64,000 nt of DNA, from the NCBI RefSeq assembly GCF_019396345.1, contig NZ_JAHKRM010000028.1:129441-193440 (forward strand), written 5' to 3'. This document shows, piece by piece, positions 8,779 to 16,689 of this stretch (positions within the stretch are counted from its first letter, which is position 1; each line of letters opens with the position of its first letter). The translations under genes and the position numbers were made by a program. The notes under the pieces are model-generated. The model ran no database searches. It was given only the letters and a program-made list of their open reading frames with translations, and had not been told where the DNA came from. Source of the DNA: Nonomuraea guangzhouensis (GTDB lineage: Bacteria; Actinomycetota; Actinomycetes; Streptosporangiales; Streptosporangiaceae).

Positions 8779-10122
8779 GTGCGATTCACTGCCGTGGACC
8801 TAGGCGCCTCCAGCGGGCGGGTCATGAGTGCCGACGTGTCAGCCGAGAGCGTGCGCCTCGTGGAGGAACATCGCTTCCTCAACCGGCCCGTACGCGTGGC
8901 CGGAACGCTGCACTGGGACATCCTCTCCCTCTACCAGGGCCTGCTCGACGGGCTGCGCAAGGCCGGACCCGCCGAGTCGGTCGGCATCGACGCGTGGGCC
9001 ATCGACTACGGGCTGCTCGACCGCGACGGCGCGCTGATCGGCAACCCGGTGCACTACCGCGACGGCCGCACCGAGAAGATCACCGAGCGGATCGATCCCT
9101 ATGAGGTGACCGGGCTGCAGTTCCTCCGGTTCAACACGGTCAACCAGCTCGCCTGCGACCGGCTGGACCGGGCCGAGACGATGCTGCTGATCCCCGACCT
9201 CCTGGGATACTGGCTGACCGGCGAGCGCTGGGCCGAGCGCACCAACGCCTCGACGACCGGGCTGTACGACGTCACCAAGCGGGACTGGGCCTGGGAGCTG
9301 ATCGCCCGCCTCGGCCTCCCCAGCCGGATTTTCCCCGAAATCTCGGATGGCGGCGTCGCGGCGCTGCGGGCCGACGTGGCCGCCGAGATCGGCTACACCA
9401 CCTCCCTGGCCCAGGTGGGCTCGCACGACACCGCCTCGGCCGTGGTCGGCGTGCCCGCCACCGGCGACCGCTTCGCCTACATCTCCTGCGGCACCTGGTC
9501 CCTGGTCGGCGTCGAACTGCCCGCCCCCGTGCTCACGGAGGAGAGCCGCCTGGCCAACTTCACCAACGAGGCCGGCATCGACGGCACCACCCGCTACCTG
9601 CGCAACGTCATGGGCCTGTGGATCCTGCAGGAGTGCCTGCGCGTGTGGGACGACCCGCCGCTGGAGCCGCTGCTCGCCGCCGCCGCCGAGGCCAGGACCG
9701 ACGCCGTCATCGATCCCGACGATCCGTCGTTCCTGCCGCCGGGTGACATGCCCGCCCGGATCGCGGACTACTGCGCGCGTACCGGGCAGACGGCTCCGGA
9801 GGATCGGGCGCAGGCCGTACGATGCATCCTGCAGAGCCTCGCCCTCGCCTACCAGCGGGCCGTCGCCGACGCCGTCCGCCTGAGCGGGCGGCCGGTCGAG
9901 GTCGTCCACCTGGTGGGCGGCGGATCGCGTAACGCGTTGCTGTGCCAGCTCACCGCCGACGCGACCGGCCTGCCGGTCGTCGCGGGGCCCGTGGAGGCGG
10001 CCGCCCTGGGCAACGCGCTGGTCCAGGCGCGGGCCCGCGGCGTGGTCGGCGACCTGGCCGACATGCGGGATCTGGTACGACGAAGCGAGAGCCTGCGCAC
10101 CTACGAGCCACGGGGGCAATGA
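8779..10122 (+). CDS. rhaB: Rhamnulokinase (FGGY family)
   Basis: A 447-aa FGGY-type sugar kinase predicted to phosphorylate L-rhamnulose. The N-terminus VRFTAVDLGASSGR is the phosphate-1 loop; GIDAWAIDYGLLD, GSHDTASAVVGVP, SCGTWSLVGVE and VGGGSRNALLCQ are family motifs. I chose GTG 8779 rather than the upstream TTG at 8758 because the longer reading starts inside the operator and the family begins just before the DLG motif. The stop overlaps the LacI gene start (ATGA), so kinase and regulator are coupled. Confidence 0.9.
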   Translation: MRFTAVDLGASSGRVMSADVSAESVRLVEEHRFLNRPVRVAGTLHWDILSLYQGLLDGLRKAGPAESVGIDAWAIDYGLLDRDGALIGNPVHYRDGRTEKITERIDPYEVTGLQFLRFNTVNQLACDRLDRAETMLLIPDLLGYWLTGERWAERTNASTTGLYDVTKRDWAWELIARLGLPSRIFPEISDGGVAALRADVAAEIGYTTSLAQVGSHDTASAVVGVPATGDRFAYISCGTWSLVGVELPAPVLTEESRLANFTNEAGIDGTTRYLRNVMGLWILQECLRVWDDPPLEPLLAAAAEARTDAVIDPDDPSFLPPGDMPARIADYCARTGQTAPEDRAQAVRCILQSLALAYQRAVADAVRLSGRPVEVVHLVGGGSRNALLCQLTADATGLPVVAGPVEAAALGNALVQARARGVVGDLADMRDLVRRSESLRTYEPRGQ

Positions 10123-11126
10123 TGACGACGGTGAGCATCAAGGACGTCGCGGCCCGGGCCGGGGTGTCGCCCGGCACGGTGTCCAACGTGCTCAACCGTC
10201 CGGAGAAAGTGGCCGACTCCACCCGGATCCGCGTCGAATCGACGATCAGGGAGCTCGGCTTCGTCAGGCACGGCTCCGCCTCGACCCTGCGGGCCGGCCA
10301 CAGCCGCACCGTCGGGCTGTCCGTGATCGACATCGGCAACCCGTTCTTCACCGACGTGGCCGCCGGGGTGGAGGACGTGGCGAGCGAGCGCGGCTACGCC
10401 GTCATCCTCGGCAACTCCTCGGGCAGCCGGATGAAGGAGGAGCGCAACCTGCTGGTGTTCGCCGAACAGCGGGTGCGCGGCGTGCTCATCACCCCGTCGG
10501 ACGAGGACCCGGGCCGGCTCGACCAGCTACGGGGGCGCGGCATCTGCGTGGTGCTCGTCGACCATCCGGCCGAGCGCTCCGACCAGTGCGCCGTCGCCGT
10601 GAACGACGTGACCGGCGGCTCGATGGCCGTCGCGCACCTGCTGGAGGGCGGCGCGGGCAGCCTCGGCTACGTCACGGGACCCGCCGTGATCAGACAGTGC
10701 CAGGACCGCAGGCGCGGCGCGGAGCAGGCGATGGCCGCGGGCGGCCGCGACCCGCGCGAACTGCTCGAGGTCGCGATGCCCGCCATGACGGCCAAGGCGG
10801 GCCAGCAGGCGGCCGAGAGACTGCTCGCCGAGGGGACGCTGCCGGACGCGCTGTTCTGCGCCAACGACCTGCTCGCGCTCGGCATGCTGCGCGGGCTGCT
10901 CCAGGCGGGTGTCCGGGTGCCCGACGACGTGTCGCTGATCGGGTACGACGACATCGACTTCGCCTCGGCCTCCACGGTGTCGCTGACCTCGATCCGGCAG
11001 CCCACGTACCAGCTCGGCCGGGTGGCCACCGAGCTGCTGCTCGACGAGTGCGACAACCCGGCGACGCACGCGCACCAGCAGATCATGTTCCAACCGGATC
11101 TCGTCGTGCGGGAGTCCACGCGGTAG
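10119..11126 (+). CDS. LacI-family transcriptional regulator, probable rhamnose repressor
   Basis: A 335-aa LacI/GalR regulator. The N-terminal HTH reads VSIKDVAARAGVSPGTVSNV, followed by the hinge and a periplasmic-binding-like effector domain (GLSVIDIGNPFFTD, DALFCANDLLALGML, SLIGYDDIDFA). It starts at ATG 10119 (or the adjacent ATG 10122), overlapping the rhaB stop. Its position, and CG-centred palindromic sites in the rhaT-rhaB promoter, argue that it controls both divergent operons. The effector is probably rhamnose or rhamnulose (inference). Confidence 0.88.
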   Translation: MMTTVSIKDVAARAGVSPGTVSNVLNRPEKVADSTRIRVESTIRELGFVRHGSASTLRAGHSRTVGLSVIDIGNPFFTDVAAGVEDVASERGYAVILGNSSGSRMKEERNLLVFAEQRVRGVLITPSDEDPGRLDQLRGRGICVVLVDHPAERSDQCAVAVNDVTGGSMAVAHLLEGGAGSLGYVTGPAVIRQCQDRRRGAEQAMAAGGRDPRELLEVAMPAMTAKAGQQAAERLLAEGTLPDALFCANDLLALGMLRGLLQAGVRVPDDVSLIGYDDIDFASASTVSLTSIRQPTYQLGRVATELLLDECDNPATHAHQQIMFQPDLVVRESTR

Positions 11127-11158
11127 GTTGTCCGCAAACCGAACAAACGGGGTTGATC

Positions 11159-11656
11159 ATGCAAAATGGTGCCCGTCATGCGCTCGGGCTGGTCGCGGGA
11201 CTGTTCCTCCCTCCGTTGATCGCCGTCGGACTGTTCTACGGTGTCGATCAGGTCAGTCGTAGCTACCAGCAGTTCATCCTCTCCTGGACCGGGCTCGGGG
11301 TGCTCCTCGTCTCGGGGATCCTGCTCGCGTTCCTGCTCGGCTCGCGGTTGTCGCCCGTCGCCTCGCTGGTGGGTGGGCTGGAGTTCACCGTGTTCGGCTT
11401 CCTGCCGTTCCTGGACATCCTCGGACTTCATCTGATCCCCGATCGGATGTTCGGCGACGTCCTGTGGTCCGGGTTCCTGACCGTGGCCTACACCGGGCTG
11501 CTGCTGATGTTCGGCGTGATGCTGCTGGTGAGCTCGGCCTTCCCGTCCCGCTGGCGGTCCTCGGCCCCGCGCGCCATCACGGCCGGGCCCGCGTACGGGG
11601 TGATCCCGCCGTACCAGGGCCCGGAGGACGCGACTCGGCCACTCCACCGCGATTGA
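11159..11656 (+). CDS. Small integral membrane protein of unknown function
   Basis: The 165-aa protein has four evident hydrophobic segments (LGLVAGLFLPPLIAVGLFYG, a segment around LGVLLVSGILLAFLLG, a third around FTVFGFLPFLDILGL and a fourth around GLLLMFGVMLLVSSAF). The C-terminal tail is cytoplasmic, basic and Pro-rich. The ATG at 11159 is 32 bases past the regulator stop. I recognise no catalytic motif. It could be co-transcribed with rhaB-lacI but has no obvious link to rhamnose. Confidence 0.65.
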   Translation: MQNGARHALGLVAGLFLPPLIAVGLFYGVDQVSRSYQQFILSWTGLGVLLVSGILLAFLLGSRLSPVASLVGGLEFTVFGFLPFLDILGLHLIPDRMFGDVLWSGFLTVAYTGLLLMFGVMLLVSSAFPSRWRSSAPRAITAGPAYGVIPPYQGPEDATRPLHRD

Positions 11657-11691
11657 CCGTCCGCGCGGTCGTGGCCTGGCAGAATGCCGCC

Positions 11692-12297
11692 ATGCGCGAC
11701 TCCAGGATCGTCGATTTCCTCGCCCAGCTCGCCGCCCACGTACCCGCGCCGGGCGGCGGGGCCACCGCGGCCCTGCACGCGGCACAGGCCGCCGCGCTGC
11801 TCGGCATGGTCGCCCGCTACACCACCGGGGAGAAGTACACCGACCACGCCGAGGCCATCGTCGCGCTGATCGCCGAGACCGACACGATGCGCGCACGGGC
11901 GCTGCGGCTGCTGGAGGAGGACGCGGTGGCCTTCACCGCGGTGACGGACGCCTACCGCCTGCCGAAGGGCCCGGAACGCAGCGCGGCCATCGCCTCGGCC
12001 CTCGTCGGCGCGGCCGAACCGCCCGCCAGAGTCGTCGAAACGGCCACCCGCCTGGTCGAGCTCTGCGAACTGCTGCTGCCGATCGGCAACCCCAACGTGA
12101 TCACGGACGTGGCGGCGGCGGCCGACGCGGCCCGCGCGGCCCTCACGACCGCACGGGTGAACGTCGAGATCAACCTGAACGGCATCAAGGACGACAAGGC
12201 GCGCGACGCGCTCCGCGCCCGGCTCGCCGACGTGGACGCCACAGTCGACAGAGCGGACCGGGTGACGGCCACTGTCCGCGAGCGCCTCGCCACGTGA
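11692..12297 (+). CDS. Cyclodeaminase/cyclohydrolase family protein (FTCD_C)
   Basis: The 201-aa protein matches the C-terminal domain of formimidoyltransferase-cyclodeaminase: PAPGGGATAALHAAQAAALL near the N-terminus and LPIGNPNVITDVAAAADAA near the C-terminus. Family members convert 5-formimino-THF to 5,10-methenyl-THF and ammonia, or act as methenyl-THF cyclohydrolases. It is encoded just upstream of folD, which handles the same C1 intermediates, supporting a folate role. The ATG at 11692 was chosen as the first start matching the family N-terminus. Confidence 0.85.
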   Translation: MRDSRIVDFLAQLAAHVPAPGGGATAALHAAQAAALLGMVARYTTGEKYTDHAEAIVALIAETDTMRARALRLLEEDAVAFTAVTDAYRLPKGPERSAAIASALVGAAEPPARVVETATRLVELCELLLPIGNPNVITDVAAAADAARAALTTARVNVEINLNGIKDDKARDALRARLADVDATVDRADRVTATVRERLAT

Positions 12298-12490
12298 CCG
12301 CCCCTCTCGCAGACGTACGCCGCCAGGACGCGCCCTATCCGGACGCGCCGGATGCGTACCGCTTTGACGCGCGCCACCTCGACCCACACCCCCGAGTGCG
12401 CGGCCTTGGACACGCGCCGTTCCCCGATGCGTGCCCCGCTGAGCGGGGGGATGGTCACGGGGCTGCCGGGGCGTACGAGAGGATCGACGT

Positions 12491-13318
12491 GTGAAGACGC
12501 TGACGGGTAAGGAACTGGCCGCCGCCATCAGGGCGGAGACGGCGGCGCGGGTGGCGGACGGGCCGCAGCCGAGGCTGGCCGTCGTGGTCGCGACCGCCGA
12601 CGAGGCGAGCCTGTGGTACGTACGGTCGATCGCCAAGGCCGCCTCAGGCGTGGGCATCGCCTGCGACCTCGCCGACCTGGGCCCCGGCGCCACGGCCACC
12701 GGCATCCGTGAGACGCTCGAACGACTCAGCGCCGACCCGGGCGTACACGGCGTCATGCTGCAGACCCCGCTCCCCCCGGGCGCGTCGGCGCAGGAGCTGG
12801 CCGCCGCCATCGACCCGGCCAAGGACGTGGACGGTGCGAACCCGCTGTCCCTGGGCCGCCTGGCCGCCGGGCTGCCCGCGTTCGCCCCGGCCACCGCGGC
12901 CGCCGTCATGGCGCTGCTCGACCATTACGGAGTCGCGCTGGAGGGCCGCCGAACCGTGGTCGTCGGCCGTTCGACCGTGGTCGGCAAGCCCCTGGCGCAC
13001 CTCCTGCTCGGCCGGAACGCGACAGTGACCGTCTGCCATTCACGAACCCGCGACCTGGCGGCCGTCACGTCCACGGCCGAAGTGCTGGTCGCGGCCGTAG
13101 GACGGGCCGGGCTGATCGGCGCCGAGCACGTGACGCCCGGCGCGGTCGTCATCGACGTCGGCACCAACCCCACCGAGGACGGCGGCCTGGCCGGCGACGT
13201 GGACTCCGCCGCGGTCGCGGACCGCGCCGGGGCGCTGACGCCTGTACCGGGCGGCGTGGGCCCGGTGACGACCGCACTCCTGCTGCGACACACCGCCCAG
13301 GCTGCGGACCTGAGGTGA
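12491..13318 (+). CDS. folD: Methylenetetrahydrofolate dehydrogenase / methenyl-THF cyclohydrolase
   Basis: A 275-aa FolD. It interconverts 5,10-methylene-, 5,10-methenyl- and 10-formyl-THF. Visible motifs are YVRSIAKAASGVGI (YxxxxxK catalytic site, with the first of the usual two lysines replaced), QTPLPPG, DGANPLSLG, VVGRSTVVGKPLA for NADP binding and PVPGGVGPVTTALLL. The start is GTG at 12491. The protein is somewhat divergent from housekeeping FolD and may be a second, pathway-linked copy working with the adjacent cyclodeaminase (inference). Confidence 0.88.
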   Translation: MKTLTGKELAAAIRAETAARVADGPQPRLAVVVATADEASLWYVRSIAKAASGVGIACDLADLGPGATATGIRETLERLSADPGVHGVMLQTPLPPGASAQELAAAIDPAKDVDGANPLSLGRLAAGLPAFAPATAAAVMALLDHYGVALEGRRTVVVGRSTVVGKPLAHLLLGRNATVTVCHSRTRDLAAVTSTAEVLVAAVGRAGLIGAEHVTPGAVVIDVGTNPTEDGGLAGDVDSAAVADRAGALTPVPGGVGPVTTALLLRHTAQAADLR

Positions 13319-13515
13319 ACGAGCGGACGACCGAAACGCCGACGCCAGAAGGTGGCGAGCCGAAAGCGCGCCCTGGAGAACGCGTGACGCACCGAACAGC
13401 CGAGACAGCAACGCCAGAAGGCGACGCCCCAGACAGCCAGAACCGCGCCCCAAAGGACGTCAACACGTGACGTACCAAACGATCGAGACAGCGACGCTGG
13501 AGGATGTCGATGCGT
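13315..13515 (+). repeat. Degenerate tandem repeats between folD and the amidotransferase gene
   Basis: Three diverged units start with GTGA at 13315, 13382 and 13467, sharing GTGACG-ACC-AAC, CGAGACAGC and ACGCCAGAAGG-like blocks. The first GTG overlaps the folD stop and opens a 51-codon frame ending at 13470; its translation repeats T-ET-TPEG motifs. The next GTG opens a 16-codon frame ending at 13517, overlapping the following start. These may be non-coding remnants of initiation-region duplication or a very small coupled peptide gene. I do not call a CDS. Confidence 0.5.
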
Positions 13516-14187
13516 GACGTGCTGATCGTGCAGAACAGCAGGAGCGGCGGCCCCGGCCGCCTGGGCGGTTGGCTGGAGGAGGCCGGGCTGCGGCTGGACG
13601 TCGTACCCGCCTACGACGGCGCCCCGCTGCCCGCTCGGCTGTCACACGGTGCCATGATCATGCTGGGCGGCGGCTTCCTGCCGAGTGACGACGACCGGGC
13701 GCCGTGGCTGGCCACGGCCAGGAGCCTGGTCGCGCAGGCGCTGGATGAGGGCGTGCCGTTTTTCGGCATCTGCCTGGGCGGGCAGATGATCGCCGAGGTC
13801 GCGGGCGGCGAGGTGACCCCCGACGCGGGCGCTCCGGAGAACGGCAGCCTGCCAGTGACGCTGCGGCCCGAGGCGGCCGACGACGCGCTCTTCTACGGCC
13901 TGCCCGAGGTGGTGCCCGCCATCGAGCACCACGTGGACGCGGTCACCGCCCTGCCGCCGGGGGCCGTCTGGCTGGCGGAGACCACGGACTGCCCGTACCA
14001 GGCGTTCCGCGTCGGGGAGCAGGCTTGGGGGGTGCAGTTCCATCCCGAGGTGCTGCCGGCCCGGATCCGCGAGTGGCGGGTCGACGGCTTCGACCCGGAC
14101 GAGGTCTATGCCCAGGCGGTGGCCGACGAGCCGGTGTCGACGCCGATCTGGCGCGAGGTGGCCACCCGCTTCGCCAAGCTGATATGA
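13510..14187 (+). CDS. Class I glutamine amidotransferase-like protein
   Basis: The 225-aa protein has the GMP-synthase-type GATase-1 triad: Cys in FFGICLGGQMIAE, His in GVQFHPE and a following Glu. It would release ammonia from glutamine for an unidentified acceptor, or act as a gamma-glutamyl hydrolase-type enzyme. I chose ATG 13510 (MRDVLIVQN) over ATG 13504 because GGAGG (13499-13503) has proper spacing only for 13510. Its stop overlaps the next start (ATGA). The synthetase partner is not in this window. Confidence 0.8.
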   Translation: MRDVLIVQNSRSGGPGRLGGWLEEAGLRLDVVPAYDGAPLPARLSHGAMIMLGGGFLPSDDDRAPWLATARSLVAQALDEGVPFFGICLGGQMIAEVAGGEVTPDAGAPENGSLPVTLRPEAADDALFYGLPEVVPAIEHHVDAVTALPPGAVWLAETTDCPYQAFRVGEQAWGVQFHPEVLPARIREWRVDGFDPDEVYAQAVADEPVSTPIWREVATRFAKLI

Positions 14188-14717
14188 CGGGCCGTTACCC
14201 GGCCGGGCTCACGGCGCTGGTGGTGCCGGTGCCGGAGGCCGAGCCGGTGGTGGGCCGCTGGCGGGCGGCGCTCGATCCGTCCGTGGCGTACGGGGTGCCG
14301 GCGCATGTGACGGTGATGTACCCGTTCCTGCCGCTCGATGCTGTTGACCGGGAGGCGCTGGCTGGGCTTTTCGCAGGGTATGCACCGTTCGATGTGGTGT
14401 TCGCCAGGTGTGGGCGGCTGCCCGAGTTGCTGTATCTGGAGCCGGCGCCCGGCGAGCCATTCGTCCGGCTCACGCACGCGGTGACCGGGCGCTGGCCCGA
14501 GGCCCGACCGTACGGAGGCAAGTACGAAACAGTAATGCCACACCTTTCGATCGGGTACGAGAGCGACGGCGCCGCCCTCGACGAGGCCGAAACGGCGATC
14601 GAACGAGGGCTGCCGGTCAGAGCACGGGTGGCGGCAGTCCAACTGGTGGCGTACGACGGCACGGTCTGGCAGGTGGTCGAGGATTTCCCGTTGACGGCGG
14701 CAGGCTCGCCTCGCTAG
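14184..14717 (+). CDS. 2'-5' RNA ligase / cyclic phosphodiesterase superfamily protein
   Basis: A 177-aa 2H-phosphoesterase-type protein: two H-x-(T/S) signatures are visible, HVTVMYPF in the first half and HLSIGYE in the second. The second has Ser in place of the commoner Thr. Family members hydrolyse cyclic nucleotide phosphates or act on RNA 2'-5' linkages; the substrate here is unknown. It overlaps the amidotransferase stop by 4 bases and is the last gene of this plus-strand run before the tRNA-like sequence. Confidence 0.75.
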   Translation: MTGRYPAGLTALVVPVPEAEPVVGRWRAALDPSVAYGVPAHVTVMYPFLPLDAVDREALAGLFAGYAPFDVVFARCGRLPELLYLEPAPGEPFVRLTHAVTGRWPEARPYGGKYETVMPHLSIGYESDGAALDEAETAIERGLPVRARVAAVQLVAYDGTVWQVVEDFPLTAAGSPR

Positions 14718-14749
14718 GCACACATCAGGCCACCGACACCGCACAGGCG

Positions 14750-14800
14750 CGTCAGCTCACGTACGGCCTCGCGCTCTCTTACCCGTCAGCTCACCTACGG
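14750..14800 (+). repeat. 17-bp direct repeat with tRNA D-arm-like sequence
   Basis: CGTCAGCTCACGTACGG (14750-14766) and CGTCAGCTCACCTACGG (14784-14800) differ by one base and are 34 bases apart. Each holds CAGCTCA, like a tRNA D-stem start. The second runs directly into the tRNA-Met-like anticodon arm, suggesting that the 5' half of a tRNA has been rearranged. Confidence 0.5.
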
Positions 14801-14845
14801 ACTCATAATCCGTGGGTCGTGGGTTCAGGTCCCACCCGCCCTACC
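14797..14845 (+). pseudogene. tRNA-Met(CAT) 3' half, probable left attachment site
   Basis: ACGGA-CTCATAA-TCCGT forms a perfect 5-bp anticodon arm with CAT anticodon, followed by a 5-base variable loop, a GTGGG/CCCAC T-arm and CCGCCCT-ACC acceptor end. No complete D-arm or matching 5' acceptor strand (AGGGCGG) can be found upstream, so I do not call an intact tRNA. A 40-bp core (14802-14841) recurs at 17916-17955 with two changed bases in the T-loop. Confidence 0.65.
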
Positions 14846-14961
14846 GACATCACCGCAGGTCGAAAGCCTGTTTTGGACGATGCCAGCGGGCTGTGAATGA
14901 TCTCCTCAAGATCATGTTCCCCGATGTTCCCGCATCTCATCATGCGGCAGTCGACATTTGA

Positions 14962-15357
14962 TCATCTCCGCGCGTCCCTGCCGCCCACCATCCCCGGTGC
15001 CCGTGTTGTCGTCGAATACCTTGGGACGGCCGTGGCGTCCGCACTCGCGTGCCGAGGCCTGGCCCTCCAGCGACTTCTCCCGGATGTACTCCCGCTCGGA
15101 CTCGGCCATCCCGGCGAAGAACGCGAACAGCGCGGCCCCGTGCCCGCTCGGGTCGCCCATGGCCGTCCGGGACCGCGATCGACGGGCGTCCGCACCTCCA
15201 GCTCCGCCCGCAATTGCGGCATCAGCATGAAGCGCGGGGTGTGGTACTTCGGCGCGACCTTCCCGCCTCGCGTCCGGCAGGCGCTCCCCGCCGGCGCCTG
15301 GCAGGTCGGACATTCTAAGGCCTCCACCGCGACCGCCGGATCGGCAAGATCACTCAT
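14962..15357 (-). CDS. Zinc-ribbon mobile-element protein, C-terminus replaced
   Basis: The ATG at 15357 overlaps the TetR stop (ATGA). About 63 residues read well: ECPTCQAPAGSACRTRGGK then APKYHTPRF, a C-x2-C...C...H zinc-binding pattern, ending RGPGRPW. Such small proteins accompany recombinase genes in Streptomyces-type elements (from memory). Beyond RGPGRPW the frame runs over a resolvase coding relic in the wrong frame and stops at 14962, so the last half is probably not native. Function unknown. Confidence 0.5.
   Translation of the reverse strand: MSDLADPAVAVEALECPTCQAPAGSACRTRGGKVAPKYHTPRFMLMPQLRAELEVRTPVDRGPGRPWATRAGTGPRCSRSSPGWPSPSGSTSGRSRWRARPRHASADATAVPRYSTTTRAPGMVGGRDARR
14998..15165 (-). 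pseudogene. Serine recombinase (resolvase) fragment
   Basis: In one frame the translation reads GHGAALFAFFAGMAESEREY then IREKSLEGQASA and GRPKVFDDN, the end of the catalytic domain and the helix leading to the DNA-binding part of serine resolvases. The nucleophilic serine region and the C-terminal HTH are absent. The fragment joins directly to the zinc-ribbon gene, indicating deletion. It is a relic of the element's recombinase or of a second element. Confidence 0.7.
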
Positions 15358-16043
15358 GTCGCACAACCTCCCGCGCGCACGAACCCGAGCGGGGGGCCCC
15401 TCCGGCGAGCTTCGAGCGCATCCAAGATCAGGTCCAGGCCGTAGCTGAACTCGCTGGTGTAGTCGTAGCCCGGCCGCAGGGCGTGGTCGCGGATCATCTC
15501 GGTGAGGTACGGCAACTCCTCCGCCGGCAGATGCCGGAGGATGCCGCCGGCCACTTCCTCGACATCGTCCGGCGTCGTCACCGGCAGGTTCGCCTCCTGG
15601 AGGACGAACCCGGAGACGTAGCTGTCGATGAGCGAGACGGCGTGCGCGGCCATCGGCAGCGTGAACCCCGCCTCCCGGAGGACGCCCAGGACGGCGTCGT
15701 GGTGGCGCAGCGTCGCCGGTCCCGGATTGCGACGGGAGTCCATGAGGCCGAGAGCCCAGCTGTGCTGCGACAGGACCATGCGTGCGGAGAAGGCACGCGT
15801 ACGGATCGCATCGCGCCAATCGTCGCATTCGGCACCGGGTAGCTTGATCGCCGCGAACACCATGTCGACCACGCCGTCGAGGATCGCGTCTTTGTTCGGC
15901 ACGTGGTGGTAGAGCGACATCGCCTCCACGCCCAGTTCCTGCGCCACCCGGCGCATCGTGATCGCCTCCACGCCGCCGCGATCCGCGACCCGGATCGCGG
16001 CTTCCAGCACGAGGCCTCTGCTGAGCGGTTGTGGTGGTGGCAC
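15354..16043 (-). CDS. TetR-family transcriptional regulator
   Basis: A 229-aa TetR/TetR_C-type regulator. The N-terminal HTH reads DRGGVEAITMRRVAQELGVE then AMSLYHHVPNKDAIL, followed by a mainly helical ligand domain. The start is GTG at 16043. It is divergent from the nitroreductase-like gene at 16208, and three identical-type palindromes fill the shared promoter, so it very likely represses itself and that gene. The ligand is unknown. Confidence 0.85.
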   Translation of the reverse strand: MPPPQPLSRGLVLEAAIRVADRGGVEAITMRRVAQELGVEAMSLYHHVPNKDAILDGVVDMVFAAIKLPGAECDDWRDAIRTRAFSARMVLSQHSWALGLMDSRRNPGPATLRHHDAVLGVLREAGFTLPMAAHAVSLIDSYVSGFVLQEANLPVTTPDDVEEVAGGILRHLPAEELPYLTEMIRDHALRPGYDYTSEFSYGLDLILDALEARRRGPPLGFVRAGGCAT

Positions 16044-16074
16044 GACGGCTCCGGGGTGTGAGCGGGTTGACAGC

Positions 16075-16125
16075 CTTACGAGCGTAAGCCAACCTTACAC
16101 TAGTAAGTAGCCTTACTGGTGTAAG
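16075..16125. promoter_or_regulatory. Three tandem CTTAC-N4-GTAAG operators
   Basis: Perfect palindromes with 5-bp arms lie at 16075-16088 (spacer GAGC), 16094-16107 (ACTA) and 16112-16125 (TGGT). Their starts are 19 and 18 bases apart, so they face nearly the same side of the helix. They sit between the divergent TetR and nitroreductase genes. This is a strong case for cooperative TetR binding. Confidence 0.8.
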
Positions 16126-16207
16126 GCCATCCAGGTTCGCGTCAGCCAGGGTTCAGCCAACACCTGACCTGTGACGCGCCCCGCCGGGGCGAGAAAAGGA
16201 GATTTCG

Positions 16208-16582
16208 ATGCCGATGCCGAAGTGGTGGGGGCACGTGAACAAGCGGGTGTTCAACCCCCGCGCGATAACCGGCGGGAGATGGCCGGTGCTGATTCACATC
16301 GGTCGCATTTCTGGCGCTACGTACCGCACGCCGCTCGATGCGCATCCCGTCGACGGTGGCTACCTGTTCGTTCTGGTGTATGGATCGCGCTCCGATTGGG
16401 TGCAGAACGTCCTGGCGGCCAGCGGTGCGCGGCTCCGGGTCGACGGGAGAGAGGTAGAACTCACCGCCCCACGTCTTGTCGGGAAGGACGAGGCGTTCCA
16501 GGCCCTCCCCAATGAGGTGGCACGCCCACCGAAGGTGCTCCGCATCACCGAGTTCCTCCGCATGGACCTGCTCACAGGCTGA
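16208..16582 (+). CDS. Nitroreductase family deazaflavin (F420)-dependent oxidoreductase
   Basis: A 124-aa protein of the Ddn/split-barrel class, about the usual length. The core motifs are WPVLIHIGRISGATYRTPL and YLFVLVYGSRSDWVQNVLAA, which position F420 in this family. An AGGAG site precedes ATG 16208. It is the likely target of the divergent TetR regulator and could reduce nitro-aromatics, quinones or other xenobiotics. The substrate is not visible from sequence. Confidence 0.85.
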   Translation: MPMPKWWGHVNKRVFNPRAITGGRWPVLIHIGRISGATYRTPLDAHPVDGGYLFVLVYGSRSDWVQNVLAASGARLRVDGREVELTAPRLVGKDEAFQALPNEVARPPKVLRITEFLRMDLLTG

Positions 16583-16689
16583 CCCTGGCCGCCGCCCCGG
16601 CAGTCCCCGTCTTGCGCGTCGGGGAGCCTGAACCGGCTCGCCGATCCGGCGCCGGCACACTCCGCCACCACGACAATTACAGGACAAGC

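Noticed and set aside
14784..14845. Intact tRNA-Met gene
   Set aside because: No complete D-arm and no 5' acceptor strand pairing with CCGCCCT could be found, so only the 3' half is supported.
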